Shown: one piece after another, positions 1 to 8,955 of the stretch
Numbering within the stretch: position 1 is the first letter of the stretch
How the letters are laid out: every line of letters starts with the position of its first letter
NCBI GenBank assembly: GCA_048213135.1
Contig: PS015010.1
Span: forward strand, 930,001-994,000
From: Reclinomonas americana ATCC 50394
Taxonomy: Eukaryota > Jakobida > Jakobea > Jakobida
Length of the DNA: 64,000 nucleotides
Direction: 5' to 3'
Position numbers and translations under genes: made by a program
The notes under the pieces: generated by a model
Databases searched by the model: none
What the model saw: the letters and a program-made list of their open reading frames with translations, nothing else
Told to the model about the DNA's origin: nothing

Positions 1-1
1 A

Positions 2-970
2 CTGAAGCAGTTTACCGATTCCCTGGAAGCACACCGGGAGGAAATGATGTACTGGGCCATTATAGCGCCGATTGCCGGTTCCTCCGCATTCGTGATCGGT
101 ACGGTATGCCAGATCGTTTGCGATTTTCTCAATACCATCGTATCGCTTCTCTCTTTCGCCTGGAAAGCGATGTCGTTTACAGGCAGGTATGTTTATAATG
201 CAGTGGCCGGTAAGGAGGAAGGGGTGAGCATAGACATATCTGTTATACGGGAACTGGTTCCTGATATTGACCTCGAGAAATTTTTCATGGAAGATATCCC
301 CGTATTCATCGACGAAGTGATGGCTTTTGGAGTAAGACTGGTGAACGACTATGCCGCGAATGCGGAAAAATGGGGAAAAGATACGGGAGACTACATACTT
401 GCCGTTGCAGGCAATTCCTTCAACACTGCGTTCTCACTGTTTTTCGAACCCATGAACCCCAACGATGACATCATTACAAAAGCCTGGTGGGCAGTGAAGC
501 AATGGTATTACATGGGTACGATGATTGGCCCTATGATCGTGGACATTGTACTGTTTTTTTGTTCGGGCTCGGTATCGGGTTATTTTTCAGCTGCCAATAA
601 GCTGGGCAAAGTCACCAAGATCGGGGAACTCTTCAAGGCTTTCGAATATTTTTCAGAACTGAAAAAGCTGTCCATTATCCGCGTGATCGCTTCCAAATGG
701 GAAGAGAGCAAGATACTCAGGGAACTGGTGGAAAAGATCTACAACGCGCTGATCAACCTGGCGCTGGGAGCGGGAGAGAAGCTCCGCACCCTGGTACAGG
801 ACGTTTATAAGATGGTGAGCAAGGCTGATGATATGCCCGAAGTGGAAGTGGTGATGGAAAAAATAGATGAACTCTACGATAAAGCCCAAAATCTCGATTT
901 CTTCCTGGGAACGGTCCTGCTGCTGGCAGGAGCAGAGTTTGACCAGGAGGGTGAACTGACATTAACATGA
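2..970 (+). CDS. Unrecognised membrane-associated protein, 5' end outside the window
   Basis: The frame is open to the left edge of the window, so the gene starts upstream; the first internal ATG is at 44. About 322 residues are visible. Two hydrophobic stretches stand out, one just after the first internal Met and one around MIGPMIVDIVLFF, and the C-terminal third is amphipathic and charged. I do not recognise the family. The stop overlaps the start of the next gene (ATGA at 967), so the two are translationally coupled and probably work together. A scaffold or effector protein is possible, but nothing in the sequence decides it. Confidence 0.75.
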   Translation: MKQFTDSLEAHREEMMYWAIIAPIAGSSAFVIGTVCQIVCDFLNTIVSLLSFAWKAMSFTGRYVYNAVAGKEEGVSIDISVIRELVPDIDLEKFFMEDIPVFIDEVMAFGVRLVNDYAANAEKWGKDTGDYILAVAGNSFNTAFSLFFEPMNPNDDIITKAWWAVKQWYYMGTMIGPMIVDIVLFFCSGSVSGYFSAANKLGKVTKIGELFKAFEYFSELKKLSIIRVIASKWEESKILRELVEKIYNALINLALGAGEKLRTLVQDVYKMVSKADDMPEVEVVMEKIDELYDKAQNLDFFLGTVLLLAGAEFDQEGELTLT

Positions 971-2061
971 GCATAAAAGTAAAACTGGAAAAAATACTGG
1001 CAAGAACGCCCACGCTGAAGATCGTGCTGTCGCCGCATTGTATTGAAGTACTGGAAGGATATTCCCGTTTTGAGCATGTCATCGGCGAAGGATATATAAA
1101 ACTCGGACTCGACCCCGCGAGAAAATCGTGGCTGGAAAAAATATACCTCCAGGCGATAACGGGTTACGATAACCTGCAACCGCTGCAGGTTGTACAGCGG
1201 GATGTACTGGAATTATTGCCGCTACTGGATCTTGACAAGAAAGTGAATATCATCAGGAGCGGGGCGGGGCATGACCTGGTGTTTGATGAACGATCGGTGC
1301 TGATGCTGTATAAAAACCTGCATATCGGTTCGGGAAATACCCGGCACGAATTTGAAGTATTTCTGCGTTACGGGGCCAATGTACATCTTACCGCTTCGCT
1401 GGTGAATGATGCGGATACCATGATCGATAATATACTCCCTGCCGGATTTACCCTGGAAAAAAAGCTGAAGATCGAGTTCGCGCTGGAAGACATTGGGGCC
1501 AAGGGAGAAGTATCATCGATACCCGACCTGGCCATGTATGCCGATATAGACTGGATGAAACAATTGCCGGACCCCGATACTGGTGAGATGAAAAAAGTAT
1601 ACCTTTTTGCCGATGCGTCGAAAAGCCGTACACCAATAACGTTCGACAGTAAATTCGTAGAAAATGTATCAACGCTGCGTGACAGTAAGGTGATCAAGCA
1701 ACAGTTGTCGCAGTTTATTCACAACAGGGGTCTGCTTTTTCTCGACGCCTTCGATAACCTCAGTCACCTGCCAGAAATGGACAGGATGAAAATGGTGACG
1801 GATCATATACCGCAACTGATGCAACATTACGTAATGCTGCCTGCCAATTTCAACATGCAGGATGTAGACATTTCTCTCTTTGTAACCAACGCCAAAGAAC
1901 TTTCAAGATTGTCTTTTACACCCCAACTGGAAGCGATAGGCCTGAAGACAGATGACGAAGCCTTTCAGCTTTTCATGACCGCTATGGATTCGCATATAGA
2001 CAACCATTTCGGTGGCGGCAAATTCCTGTTTATGTCGGATATGGAGCATCCTAAATTATAA
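967..2061 (+). CDS. Unrecognised protein coupled to the preceding gene
   Basis: This 364-residue protein has no signal peptide or clear membrane segment, so it is probably cytoplasmic. The start ATG overlaps the stop of the upstream gene by four bases, the usual mark of translational coupling in one operon. No catalytic motif could be identified; the sequence is a mixed alpha/beta type with many charged residues. Its job is unknown. Its partner carries hydrophobic segments, so a soluble subunit of a membrane assembly is one guess. Confidence 0.75.
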   Translation: MSIKVKLEKILARTPTLKIVLSPHCIEVLEGYSRFEHVIGEGYIKLGLDPARKSWLEKIYLQAITGYDNLQPLQVVQRDVLELLPLLDLDKKVNIIRSGAGHDLVFDERSVLMLYKNLHIGSGNTRHEFEVFLRYGANVHLTASLVNDADTMIDNILPAGFTLEKKLKIEFALEDIGAKGEVSSIPDLAMYADIDWMKQLPDPDTGEMKKVYLFADASKSRTPITFDSKFVENVSTLRDSKVIKQQLSQFIHNRGLLFLDAFDNLSHLPEMDRMKMVTDHIPQLMQHYVMLPANFNMQDVDISLFVTNAKELSRLSFTPQLEAIGLKTDDEAFQLFMTAMDSHIDNHFGGGKFLFMSDMEHPKL

Positions 2062-2172
2062 AGCCCCGTTCCGCACTATTTTCCAGTTCTCTTGCCTGCC
2101 TGTAAATACCCTCTGTACGGTATTCTCCTGTTTTGTATTTACCGCTAAGTTTACGGCCTAAACCAGCAACAC

Positions 2173-2640
2173 ATGAAACGTATAATAGTGTATCTTCTTT
2201 TTTTCTGCCTGGCAATACCGGCATCTTCCCAAGCGCAGGACTGCAGCGTACTCAGCCGTACGCAGCTGCGGGAAAAACTGGTGGAAATGGGTTATGAAGT
2301 GATTGACCTGGAAAAGGCGGAGGGCAAACAAAAGTACCAGGTGAACATGTCGGCCAACGGGCTGAATGTTCCCATAGGTTACGAGATCAGCCCCAGCAAT
2401 AATTTCATCTGGCTGACCGTAAACCTGGGCAACCCGCCGGAAGACGGCTCCGCAACCAGCAAAACCCTGCTGAAACAGAATGCCATTATTCAACCCGCCT
2501 TCTTTTATATTACTGAAAAAGGAAGACTGATGATGGGCCTGGCGGTGGAGAACAGGGGTATTACCAATGCCATCCTGAAACGGCACAGTGATTTCATTAG
2601 TAAAAGAGTGGGAGAGACGAAGTCGTACTGGCAACAGTAG
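2173..2640 (+). CDS. Small secreted hypothetical protein
   Basis: The 155-residue product begins with a clear signal peptide (MKRIIVYLLFFCLAIPASSQAQ) that would be cut after the AQ pair, leaving about 130 residues in the periplasm or outside. The mature part has one early cysteine and no recognised domain. It is a single gene: a repeat-rich 75-bp stretch separates it from the convergent GH43 gene. Function unknown. Confidence 0.75.
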   Translation: MKRIIVYLLFFCLAIPASSQAQDCSVLSRTQLREKLVEMGYEVIDLEKAEGKQKYQVNMSANGLNVPIGYEISPSNNFIWLTVNLGNPPEDGSATSKTLLKQNAIIQPAFFYITEKGRLMMGLAVENRGITNAILKRHSDFISKRVGETKSYWQQ

Positions 2641-2735
2641 GTCAATTACGAATTTTATCCTGAGCGGAGCGAAGGAACTCGTCTCACATTTCCAAATCCG
2701 CACATTCACACATCCTCACATCCTCACATTGAGGA
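2641..2735. repeat. Modular intergenic repeat, copy 1 (modules A-B-C)
   Basis: The stretch between two convergent genes holds an ATTACGAATT-like piece, then CCTGAGCGGAGCGAAGGAAC, then short CACATTC/CACATCC direct repeats with a period near 10 bp. The same modules in the same order recur at 32660-32850 and 44993-45085, and in reverse at 20110-20240. The last bases overlap the 3' end of the GH43 gene. Confidence 0.6.
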
Positions 2736-3687
2736 CTCCTTCTTTCGTAATCACTACCGGTTTGATAAACCCCTTTTCATCAAAATACATGTGTTCAATG
2801 CAGGTTTCGCGGGAGTTACCGCTGGTTTCCGTTAAAGGACGGCGGTGATAGATGATGTACCACTCGTCTTTTCCGGGTATCCTGATCACGGAATGATGGC
2901 CGGCACCGTTAGCAATCTTCGTGTCCTGCTGCAGTATTTTGCCGATGCGGGTAAAGGGACCAAAAGGCGAATCGGCCATGGCATAGGCAACGCAGTAATC
3001 GGGGCCTGTCCAGCCGCCTTCCGACCACATAAAATAATATTTGTTGTTGCGGATGAACATAAAGGGGCCTTCCACGTAGCCTTTGGGCGTTATTTCTTTG
3101 AAGGTAGTTCCATCGGCAAAAGGAATGAATCCTGAAAAATCCTTGTTCAGCCGGGCGATATTGCAGTGCTGCCAGCCACCATAAATGAGGTAGTCCTTTC
3201 CATCAGCATCATGAAAAACGAACTGGTCAATGGGTTGTGCGCCATTGTGGAACTGCCCGATCAGCGGTTTGCCGAGATGGTCTTTAAAAGGTCCGCCGGG
3301 GTGTTTGGATACTGCCACGCCAATACCGCCGTATTCATTATCATTCTGAATGTCGTTGGCACCGAAGAAAAGGTAGTACTTCTTTTTTTTCCTGATGATG
3401 GATGGCGCCCACATGGCCCGTTTCGCCCATTTGATGGAGGCGGTATCCAGTATACGTTCGTGTTTGGTCCAGTGCACCAGGTCGGGTGATGAAAAGGCAT
3501 CCAGGAATACCTGTTTGCCGTAAGGCGCCGAATACGTAGGATAGATCCAGAATGTTTTGCCAAACACAACCCCCTCGGGATCTGCATACCAGCCCGGGAA
3601 AAGCGGGTTGCCCGAGTAAGTCTTGTTTTGCGCCGAAACGCTGCTTATCGAAAGGAAAAACAATAATACGAGTGTGGTTCTTTTCAT
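2716..3687 (-). CDS. Glycoside hydrolase family 43 protein (putative arabinosidase/xylosidase)
   Basis: A 323-residue protein with a signal peptide ending near SSVSAQ, then a five-bladed beta-propeller type sequence. The three acids expected in GH43 are visible: Asp36 in the YADPEG motif near the N-terminus (general base), Asp154 in QPIDQF (pKa modulator) and Glu206 in VEGPFM (general acid). GH43 enzymes usually cleave arabinose or xylose side chains of plant polysaccharides; the exact substrate cannot be read from sequence. The protein acts in the periplasm or outside. There are no SusC/SusD genes beside it, so it is not in a typical utilisation locus. A promoter-like TAATTTTG (minus strand, 3693-3700) lies only about five bases before the ATG, so the leader may be very short. 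Confidence 0.85.
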   Translation of the reverse strand: MKRTTLVLLFFLSISSVSAQNKTYSGNPLFPGWYADPEGVVFGKTFWIYPTYSAPYGKQVFLDAFSSPDLVHWTKHERILDTASIKWAKRAMWAPSIIRKKKKYYLFFGANDIQNDNEYGGIGVAVSKHPGGPFKDHLGKPLIGQFHNGAQPIDQFVFHDADGKDYLIYGGWQHCNIARLNKDFSGFIPFADGTTFKEITPKGYVEGPFMFIRNNKYYFMWSEGGWTGPDYCVAYAMADSPFGPFTRIGKILQQDTKIANGAGHHSVIRIPGKDEWYIIYHRRPLTETSGNSRETCIEHMYFDEKGFIKPVVITKEGVLNVRM

Positions 3688-3729
3688 ACTATCAAAATTA
3701 AAGATTACCGATATTACCTGTTGCCTGGT

Positions 3730-3805
3730 GGGCTTACATCAGCCCATCTTCAAATCCGCACATTTGCCATATTCGCACATCTTCACATTTTCAAATTGTC
3801 ATATC
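3730..3805. repeat. Phased decamer repeat (module C only), copy 2
   Basis: A run of related words (CCGCACATTT, ATTCGCACAT, CTTCACATTT, TCAAATTGTC) with a period close to one DNA turn lies between the helicase end and the GH43 start. It matches module C of the longer repeats at 32.7 and 45.0 kb, including the closing TTCAAATTGTC piece shared with the 32.8-kb copy. Confidence 0.5.
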
Positions 3806-5638
3806 AAACTCCCACACTGTCCTGTAGGCCCCATGTTGTTCCACATAGGTAAGAAACGCATTGTAAAAAGAGTCGGCGCCAATAGTAGCACTGTCTCCAA
3901 TCACAAAGAGCTGTTCTTTGGCACGGGTGATGGCTACATTCATGCGGCGGTAGTCTTTCAGAAAACCGATATCGCCGTCGTCATTGCTGCGCACCAGTGA
4001 AACGATAATGGTATCCTGCTCCTGTCCCTGGAAACTGTCGATGGTACTGATGCGGAGCCCCGCGGGCAGGATGTCTTTAGCAGCAGCCACCTGTCCGGCA
4101 TATGGTGAAATGAAAGCTGTACGGTCAATACCGGATGATGTTTCTTCCAGCAATTGTTTTACAATACGCAGTTCGCCTTCATTCTGCAGGCTGGTGCCAT
4201 CACTTCCGTGTTCTTCATTATAACCCGACCCCGCCGTGTCGATGAAGGTGATGTGTGTACCGGTGTCGTGCAGGTGTTCTGCGCTGCGCAACAGGTGCTG
4301 GTAGAAATAGCCGCCTGAAAACCCGGCGATGGACCGGCGCATGCGGTACTGTGTATCCAGCAGGAAAACGGTACTTACTTTCCCGATCGCTACTTCCAGT
4401 ATAGAACGGTTAAAGCCACGCGACGCGGCCTCATGGCTGAGCACGGTTGGTGGCAGTTGCAGGTGATCACCCGCCAGCACGATCTTTTCCGCCAGCGGGA
4501 ATATGCACCAGGCCAGCGGTTCAATGCATTGCCCCGCCTCATCAATGACGAGGGTGGAAAAATGAAGATGATCCACGCCTGAATCGTACAAGCCTACAGG
4601 TGTACCCAGTATCACCTGCGCTTCGGTAAACAGTTTTTCCTCGTTATAGGCCTGCAGTTGTTTGATCTCGTTGCGTATGCTTTTTACTTCTTTGAACAGC
4701 AGGTTGCGTTGTTCTCTTTCAGCCTTGCCAAAACTGCGTTTGTATTTCAGCGCCATCTTACGGAACTCTTCCGCCCTTATTTTCAGTTGCTTGATCTCTT
4801 TTTGTTCTTTACTGCCGGCCAGTTTGCCTTCCGGCGTATGACTGAACAGCGCCGCATCGGCCTTGCTGGTATTACCTACTCTCAGCAGGCGTACACCGCC
4901 CGGGATAAGACCTTTGGCAATATTGTCAACCGCCGTATTGCTGGGGGCTGACACCAGTACTTTCTCACCCTTTTTAACCAGTTGGGTAATGGCTTCCACA
5001 AGGGTGGTGGTTTTACCGGTACCGGGTGGTCCGTGAACGATCACGATGTCTTCATTGTGCAATACAGCTTGCACGGCATTCTGCTGACTTTCATTCAAAT
5101 TCAGGTTGTAAAAAGAAAGCGGCGTTGTTGTAACAGGGCGGGAAGATATAACAGGTGATGAATCGTCACCGGCGTGCAACTGTTCAAATAAGCGGAAAAC
5201 ATCGCGGTGCTTTTCCAGTTCGTTCAGTGCTTTTTTCATAATGCCCGTCGTCCTGGTATCCGGGGCCAGTTTAATGCCCACATTATCATCCTCTATCCAG
5301 TCGGGAAAATCGGGCGCAAACAAACGGAACTCGCCAGACCTGCCATCGATATTCAGCAATACACCTTTCACGGGTTCTTCCCCGGTGCGGAAACATTCAA
5401 TAGCGGCACCATCCCGGAACAGGCTGACTTCCGGCGGAAAACTGAGTTTGAAACTGATCTCGGGATAATCGGCATAGCCGAAATTCTTACGGGTGATAAT
5501 AAGAGGATGCAGCGCCAAACCCTCTGTCTTAAGCGTTTTGAGCGTATGTTGCTGATCGAGACTGTACCGTTTTACCTGCTCTTTCTCTTCAAGATCGATG
5601 CATTGAAGGAGGAGACTGGCCTGGGAGTGGAGGGGCAA
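3791..5638 (-). CDS. Upf1/IGHMBP2-like superfamily 1 helicase
   Basis: A 615-residue ATP-dependent nucleic-acid helicase. Visible SF1 motifs in order: Walker A GPPGTGKTT (about 203-211), motif Ia VSAPSNTAVD, Walker B DEAGQ (366-370), motif III AGDHLQLPPT (about 389-398), motif IV QYRM (430-433), motif V IDSFQGQEQD (about 533-542) and motif VI MNVAITRAK (about 566-574). An N-terminal beta-barrel-like part and a charged helical insert (about 280-335) fit the IGHMBP2/SMUBP2 branch. In bacteria these proteins are cytosolic and of uncertain role in RNA or DNA transactions. The start is a TTG at 5638; the frame closes upstream after six more codons with no ATG, so TTG is the best choice. It is a stand-alone gene. 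Confidence 0.9.
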   Translation of the reverse strand: MPLHSQASLLLQCIDLEEKEQVKRYSLDQQHTLKTLKTEGLALHPLIITRKNFGYADYPEISFKLSFPPEVSLFRDGAAIECFRTGEEPVKGVLLNIDGRSGEFRLFAPDFPDWIEDDNVGIKLAPDTRTTGIMKKALNELEKHRDVFRLFEQLHAGDDSSPVISSRPVTTTPLSFYNLNLNESQQNAVQAVLHNEDIVIVHGPPGTGKTTTLVEAITQLVKKGEKVLVSAPSNTAVDNIAKGLIPGGVRLLRVGNTSKADAALFSHTPEGKLAGSKEQKEIKQLKIRAEEFRKMALKYKRSFGKAEREQRNLLFKEVKSIRNEIKQLQAYNEEKLFTEAQVILGTPVGLYDSGVDHLHFSTLVIDEAGQCIEPLAWCIFPLAEKIVLAGDHLQLPPTVLSHEAASRGFNRSILEVAIGKVSTVFLLDTQYRMRRSIAGFSGGYFYQHLLRSAEHLHDTGTHITFIDTAGSGYNEEHGSDGTSLQNEGELRIVKQLLEETSSGIDRTAFISPYAGQVAAAKDILPAGLRISTIDSFQGQEQDTIIVSLVRSNDDGDIGFLKDYRRMNVAITRAKEQLFVIGDSATIGADSFYNAFLTYVEQHGAYRTVWEFDMTI

Positions 5639-5725
5639 AAAATAAAAATTTAAAAGTCAAAATTAAAAATGCAGGTACAAAAGTAGACCTATTGCAAATT
5701 TCGGCCTCCAACTTTTTATTCAGCC

Positions 5726-5962
5726 TTACTTTGCTGCTTTCTTTTTTGTCGCGATTTTCTTTTTAGCTGCGCTTTTTTTAGTCACTGCTTTTTTCCTGGG
5801 TACTTTGGCGCCTGCTTCCCTGGCTTCCGACAACCCAATGGCGATGGCCTGTTTGCGGCTGGTCACTTTTTTACCCGAGCGGCCGCTTCTCAGCGTTCCT
5901 TCTTTCATTTCATGCATCACCTTTTCAACCTTTTCCTGTGCTTTTTTTGAATACATTGCCAT
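5726..5962 (-). CDS. DUF6496 small basic protein with lysine-rich tail
   Basis: A 78-residue protein. The first half (KVMHEMKEGTLRSG, then KKVTSRKQAIAIGLSEAR) matches the DUF6496 family as I know it. The second half is a run of Lys/Ala repeats of the KKAAKK type, like histone H1 or bacterial histone-like tails. It probably binds nucleic acid. It is a single gene, divergent in character from its neighbours. The role of the family is not established. Confidence 0.8.
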   Translation of the reverse strand: MAMYSKKAQEKVEKVMHEMKEGTLRSGRSGKKVTSRKQAIAIGLSEAREAGAKVPRKKAVTKKSAAKKKIATKKKAAK

Positions 5963-6032
5963 AGATATTGATTTTTAGATGCGCTTACAGGAAAGGGTCA
6001 ATTATCCTGCCAGAAGTATTCAATTCTTTCCG

Positions 6033-6926
6033 TCATTTTTCATACACCCACATCGTATACTCATGCCGGCGATCGTTTTTACCGTTGTACCCGGAGTACT
6101 GGAGGTAAGTCCTGGCCGGTAAGGGATTGTTGCCTTCATAGCTGTATTCGGTAAAATCATCGTAGCCGGATGAGGTGGTGGTTTGCTTTTTAGTCAGCCT
6201 GCCCAGGGCGTCATAGGTATATTGTACGGTTTTCTGCACTTCCTTGCCATACAGCTGCTGGTAGGTAAGCAACTGTCCAGCGGCGTTGCGGGTAAGTTGT
6301 TCGGTAATGGTACCGGAAGAAGTAATGAACTGGTTCCTGGTGAGTTGTCCCTTGTTATCAAAAAAGAAAAGCCGGCTGCTGTTGAAGTTTTTGCCCATGC
6401 TGCTGGTAGTCGTGATCTTTTTAGGCTGGTTTTTGGCATCGTATTCAAAAACGTCTGCATGATCGGGTTGGCGTTCATAACCGGAGGTGGAGTAATGGTC
6501 CTGCCGTGCAGGCATGTCTTTACTGTTGAATTTTACCTGTGTCTCGTAAACGGGTTTGCGGTAAGGCCCTTCATAGCCCAGGTAAGTAACGAGCCGGCCG
6601 TTGTTGTTGTAGGCAAAAGAATCGGCCTTCAGCAGCTCTCTTTTACGGTTGCTCCAGTTGTATTTATACACGTATTGCGAAGTCAGTTGTCCGTCGGCAG
6701 CATAGTGGCGTATTTCATCCGGTCCTGTGGTATCGATAAGCCGCCCTCTTTCATCAACGCGGTACAGTCTTGCCTGCGTAATGTGCTGGCCTTTGCGGGC
6801 CTGTAAAAAAATGGCGTCCTCCTGGTCGGCCAGGTTCCAGAACTGCACCTGGGCAGCAATACGGTCAGCAGCGCTGAAAAATAAAATACAGCAACAAAAT
6901 AGCAGGCGGTAAAGGGAGGAGGGCAT
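6033..6926 (-). CDS. Secreted protein with YD/RHS-like repeats
   Basis: 297 residues with an N-terminal hydrophobic signal peptide (about 1-25). The mature part is a series of short beta-strand repeats such as YTYDALGRLTKKQT, DERGRLIDT and NNNGRLVTYLGY, the pattern of YD/RHS repeats that build a beta-shell. It is far too short to be a complete RHS toxin shell and has no C-terminal variable domain. A carbohydrate-binding or surface role is possible; function is unknown. Confidence 0.7.
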   Translation of the reverse strand: MPSSLYRLLFCCCILFFSAADRIAAQVQFWNLADQEDAIFLQARKGQHITQARLYRVDERGRLIDTTGPDEIRHYAADGQLTSQYVYKYNWSNRKRELLKADSFAYNNNGRLVTYLGYEGPYRKPVYETQVKFNSKDMPARQDHYSTSGYERQPDHADVFEYDAKNQPKKITTTSSMGKNFNSSRLFFFDNKGQLTRNQFITSSGTITEQLTRNAAGQLLTYQQLYGKEVQKTVQYTYDALGRLTKKQTTTSSGYDDFTEYSYEGNNPLPARTYLQYSGYNGKNDRRHEYTMWVYEK

Positions 6927-6985
6927 AATCGTCTTTTTCAGAAAAATAAGATTTTTTCCTAAAATAATGCTGCCCGGGTAATAGG

Positions 6986-7016
6986 AAAAGTGCCCTGTAA
7001 AGGAAGGGCACTTTTT
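6986..7016 (-). terminator. Rho-independent terminator
   Basis: A GTGCCCT/AGGGCAC stem flanked by A-rich and T-rich runs lies downstream of the response-regulator gene on the minus strand. On that strand the hairpin is followed by TTTTCC. Confidence 0.6.
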
Positions 7017-7105
7017 ACTACGTTATATGCATATCACTAGTACAGGTATAGTAATACCCATTTACATGTTGAAGGGATGGATGTTTCAACAGGCCTGGTA
7101 AGCCC

Positions 7106-7480
7106 TTAGTTCAGCAGTGCTTCAACGCTGCTGTATACCTGGTTCCTGGTAAATGGTTTTTCCAGGAACACATCAGCCCCGTTCCGGATGGCTTTCCTTG
7201 CGGCCGTGAGGAACCCGGATATCATCATAATACGGGTGCCGGGGTGGAACTGTTTGAGGTAAGCGATGAAATCGAGCCCGAGGCCATCGGGTAATTTATT
7301 GTCGAGAAGGATCAGGGCCGGGGTCTCTTTTTCCAGGTAGTCCATGGCAGCACCGATGCTGTTCACATGGTCGATATCTGTGTATTTGCCTGACAAGATG
7401 ATATTAAAGAGAAGGCAGATGTCGCCTTCATCCTCGATGATCAGTATTTTCTTAGCAGATGATTGTGTATTGGTATTCAT
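7106..7480 (-). CDS. Single-domain response regulator
   Basis: A 124-residue receiver domain with nothing attached. Asp60 in ILLDNKLPDG is the phospho-acceptor, the acidic pair sits at IEDEGD (16-20) and Lys108 is in the FLEKPF motif; the switch Ser/Thr is in MMISG. Such stand-alone receivers relay phosphate to other proteins or act as phosphate sinks. No kinase gene is adjacent, so the partner is elsewhere, possibly the GAF sensor at 45 kb or another orphan kinase. Confidence 0.9.
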   Translation of the reverse strand: MNTNTQSSAKKILIIEDEGDICLLFNIILSGKYTDIDHVNSIGAAMDYLEKETPALILLDNKLPDGLGLDFIAYLKQFHPGTRIMMISGFLTAARKAIRNGADVFLEKPFTRNQVYSSVEALLN

Positions 7481-7734
7481 AATTCTTGGTTTTACCTCTT
7501 ATGATGCAATTTCTTTACCATTTACATTTTTGCGGGACCGGGGAGGGGTGTTGGGGAATTTTTTGCGGAAAAAGGGCCAACGTTCCACAAAATGGAATAG
7601 CCGGAAATCCGTTATATTGCATCAGCCCGCTCCTCTGCCGGGTAAAAGCCACAAATAGCAAATGATTATGCTTTACCGGATAATAATGCCCGGCATGGCT
7701 GCGTTTGTATCCCGGACAAAATAAATCTATACCG

Positions 7735-8637
7735 ATGATAAAGCAACTTCTTACCGTTTCCTGCATATTACTGACACAAGCGGGCATGGCGCAAACGAAG
7801 GGTATCCTGCCCCTTAACGGCATCCGCTACTCCAGCGAAGGTATATGGGCCAAAAATATCGCTGTTAAGATCGACGGACAACAACTGGTGAGTAACCGGG
7901 TACCGCTGACCAAGGAGATTGCCATATCGGTAGCGCAGCCCACTGGTTTTACTGAAAATGCGAAGGTCATCTATGCAGGCGCTGAATTGTCTGTACTCTC
8001 AGCGAGGGGTGAAGTGCTGATGAAAAATCCTAACATTTTCCTCAAAAATGAGGCTTCGGGTTTTGATACACGTACCGTGAAAGAGCTGGTGGTTAAATTC
8101 GGCATTACGCCGGAGATGCTCCGCGGCAGTAACAATTGTACTGTGGCAGTCCGGTTCTATGATATCAAAGGTAAGGGCCAGTTACGGCTCGATTTTCCTG
8201 TAGCCATTACCCGCCCGGGTGAAGCCCTGCAATTGACCAAAGCCGCTATGCCATTGAATACCAATGATCCTTCTTTTACGGCTATGGCCTGCGGACTTAC
8301 GACCAAAGGCGTGAAAGTTTCCGCTGACACGTCTATTTATGTAGCCCCGAAAATGGCCTATGCAGTACTGGATATTCCCGGTATCAGTGGTCCTAAGCCT
8401 GAAGATGTGCTCAATGGCACGGAAACCTTCTGGGTGTATGATGCCAACATGAATGAAGTGAAAGTAAAAGATATCCTGCTGAAGGAAGTGAAATGGGCAA
8501 TGGAAGGCAGTACCGTCGACTACAGCCTTAAAATACCCTATCGCCTGAAAACGGTTACTGATAAAGGCTATACCGTCCGGTTCCGCTGGGAAAGCGATGA
8601 CAGGAAAAAACTGATTGATGTGGTGGTGAAGAAGTAA
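7735..8637 (+). CDS. Secreted hypothetical protein with possible beta-sandwich repeats
   Basis: I start the gene at the ATG at 7735, because the following residues (MIKQLLTVSCILLTQAGMAQ) form a signal peptide; an upstream in-frame ATG at 7705 would put a polar tail in front of it. The 300-residue product is mostly beta-strand in character. No known domain was recognised. It is followed by a strong terminator and is monocistronic. Confidence 0.75.
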   Translation: MIKQLLTVSCILLTQAGMAQTKGILPLNGIRYSSEGIWAKNIAVKIDGQQLVSNRVPLTKEIAISVAQPTGFTENAKVIYAGAELSVLSARGEVLMKNPNIFLKNEASGFDTRTVKELVVKFGITPEMLRGSNNCTVAVRFYDIKGKGQLRLDFPVAITRPGEALQLTKAAMPLNTNDPSFTAMACGLTTKGVKVSADTSIYVAPKMAYAVLDIPGISGPKPEDVLNGTETFWVYDANMNEVKVKDILLKEVKWAMEGSTVDYSLKIPYRLKTVTDKGYTVRFRWESDDRKKLIDVVVKK

Positions 8638-8668
8638 ATTTAAAAAGGGAAAGCAAAAATTCAACATC

Positions 8669-8699
8669 AGCCTTGCAGTAATGCAGGGCTTTATTTTTT
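8669..8699 (+). terminator. Rho-independent terminator
   Basis: A 9-bp stem (AGCCTTGCA with TGCAGGGCT, one G-T pair) with a GTAA tetraloop is followed by a T-rich run (TTATTTTTTT). Confidence 0.8.
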
Positions 8700-8741
8700 T
8701 ACTTTTTAATTGTTTTACTGTTTTTTATATTTGTCGACCCA

Positions 8742-8815
8742 CGGGATGTAGCGCAGCCCGGTAGCGCGCTTCGTTCGGGACGAAGAGGCCGCTGGTTCGA
8801 ATCCAGTCATCCCGA
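8742..8815 (+). tRNA. tRNA-Pro, anticodon CGG
   Basis: A full 74-nt cloverleaf. The acceptor stem CGGGATG pairs with CATCCCG; the D arm is GCGCAGCCCGGTAGCGC; the anticodon arm CTTCG-TTCGGGA-CGAAG gives anticodon CGG; the T arm has CTGGTTCGAATCCAG; the discriminator is A. The 3' CCA is not encoded. The anticodon arm agrees with bacterial tRNA-Pro(CGG). Confidence 0.95.
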
Positions 8816-8818
8816 CTT

Positions 8819-8846
8819 AAATCAGCCTGCGGCTGATTTTTTTGTA
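8819..8846 (+). terminator. Terminator of the tRNA gene
   Basis: A 9-bp hairpin AAATCAGCC-TGC-GGCTGATTT followed by a T run starts four bases after the tRNA. A near copy of the same hairpin lies at 8928-8946. Confidence 0.75.
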
Positions 8847-8947
8847 ACCGCGGAGAAACGAAGAACGCGGAGAAAAATAATAAGACTTCGCGTTAACGCT
8901 GCGCTCTTTTGTTCTTTGCGGTAAATTAATCAGCCACAGGCTGATTT
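8819..8947. repeat. Small element bounded by two AATCAGCC hairpins
   Basis: Two nearly identical hairpins (AATCAGCC-TGC-GGCTGATT and AATCAGCC-ACA-GGCTGATT) flank about 80 bp. Just inside them TAACCGC and GCGGTAA form a second inverted pair, and the core holds GCGGAGAA and CTTCGCG/CTTTGCG words related to the other degenerate repeats of this window. This looks like a non-autonomous palindromic element next to a tRNA. Confidence 0.4.
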
Positions 8948-8955
8948 CAATTTTC

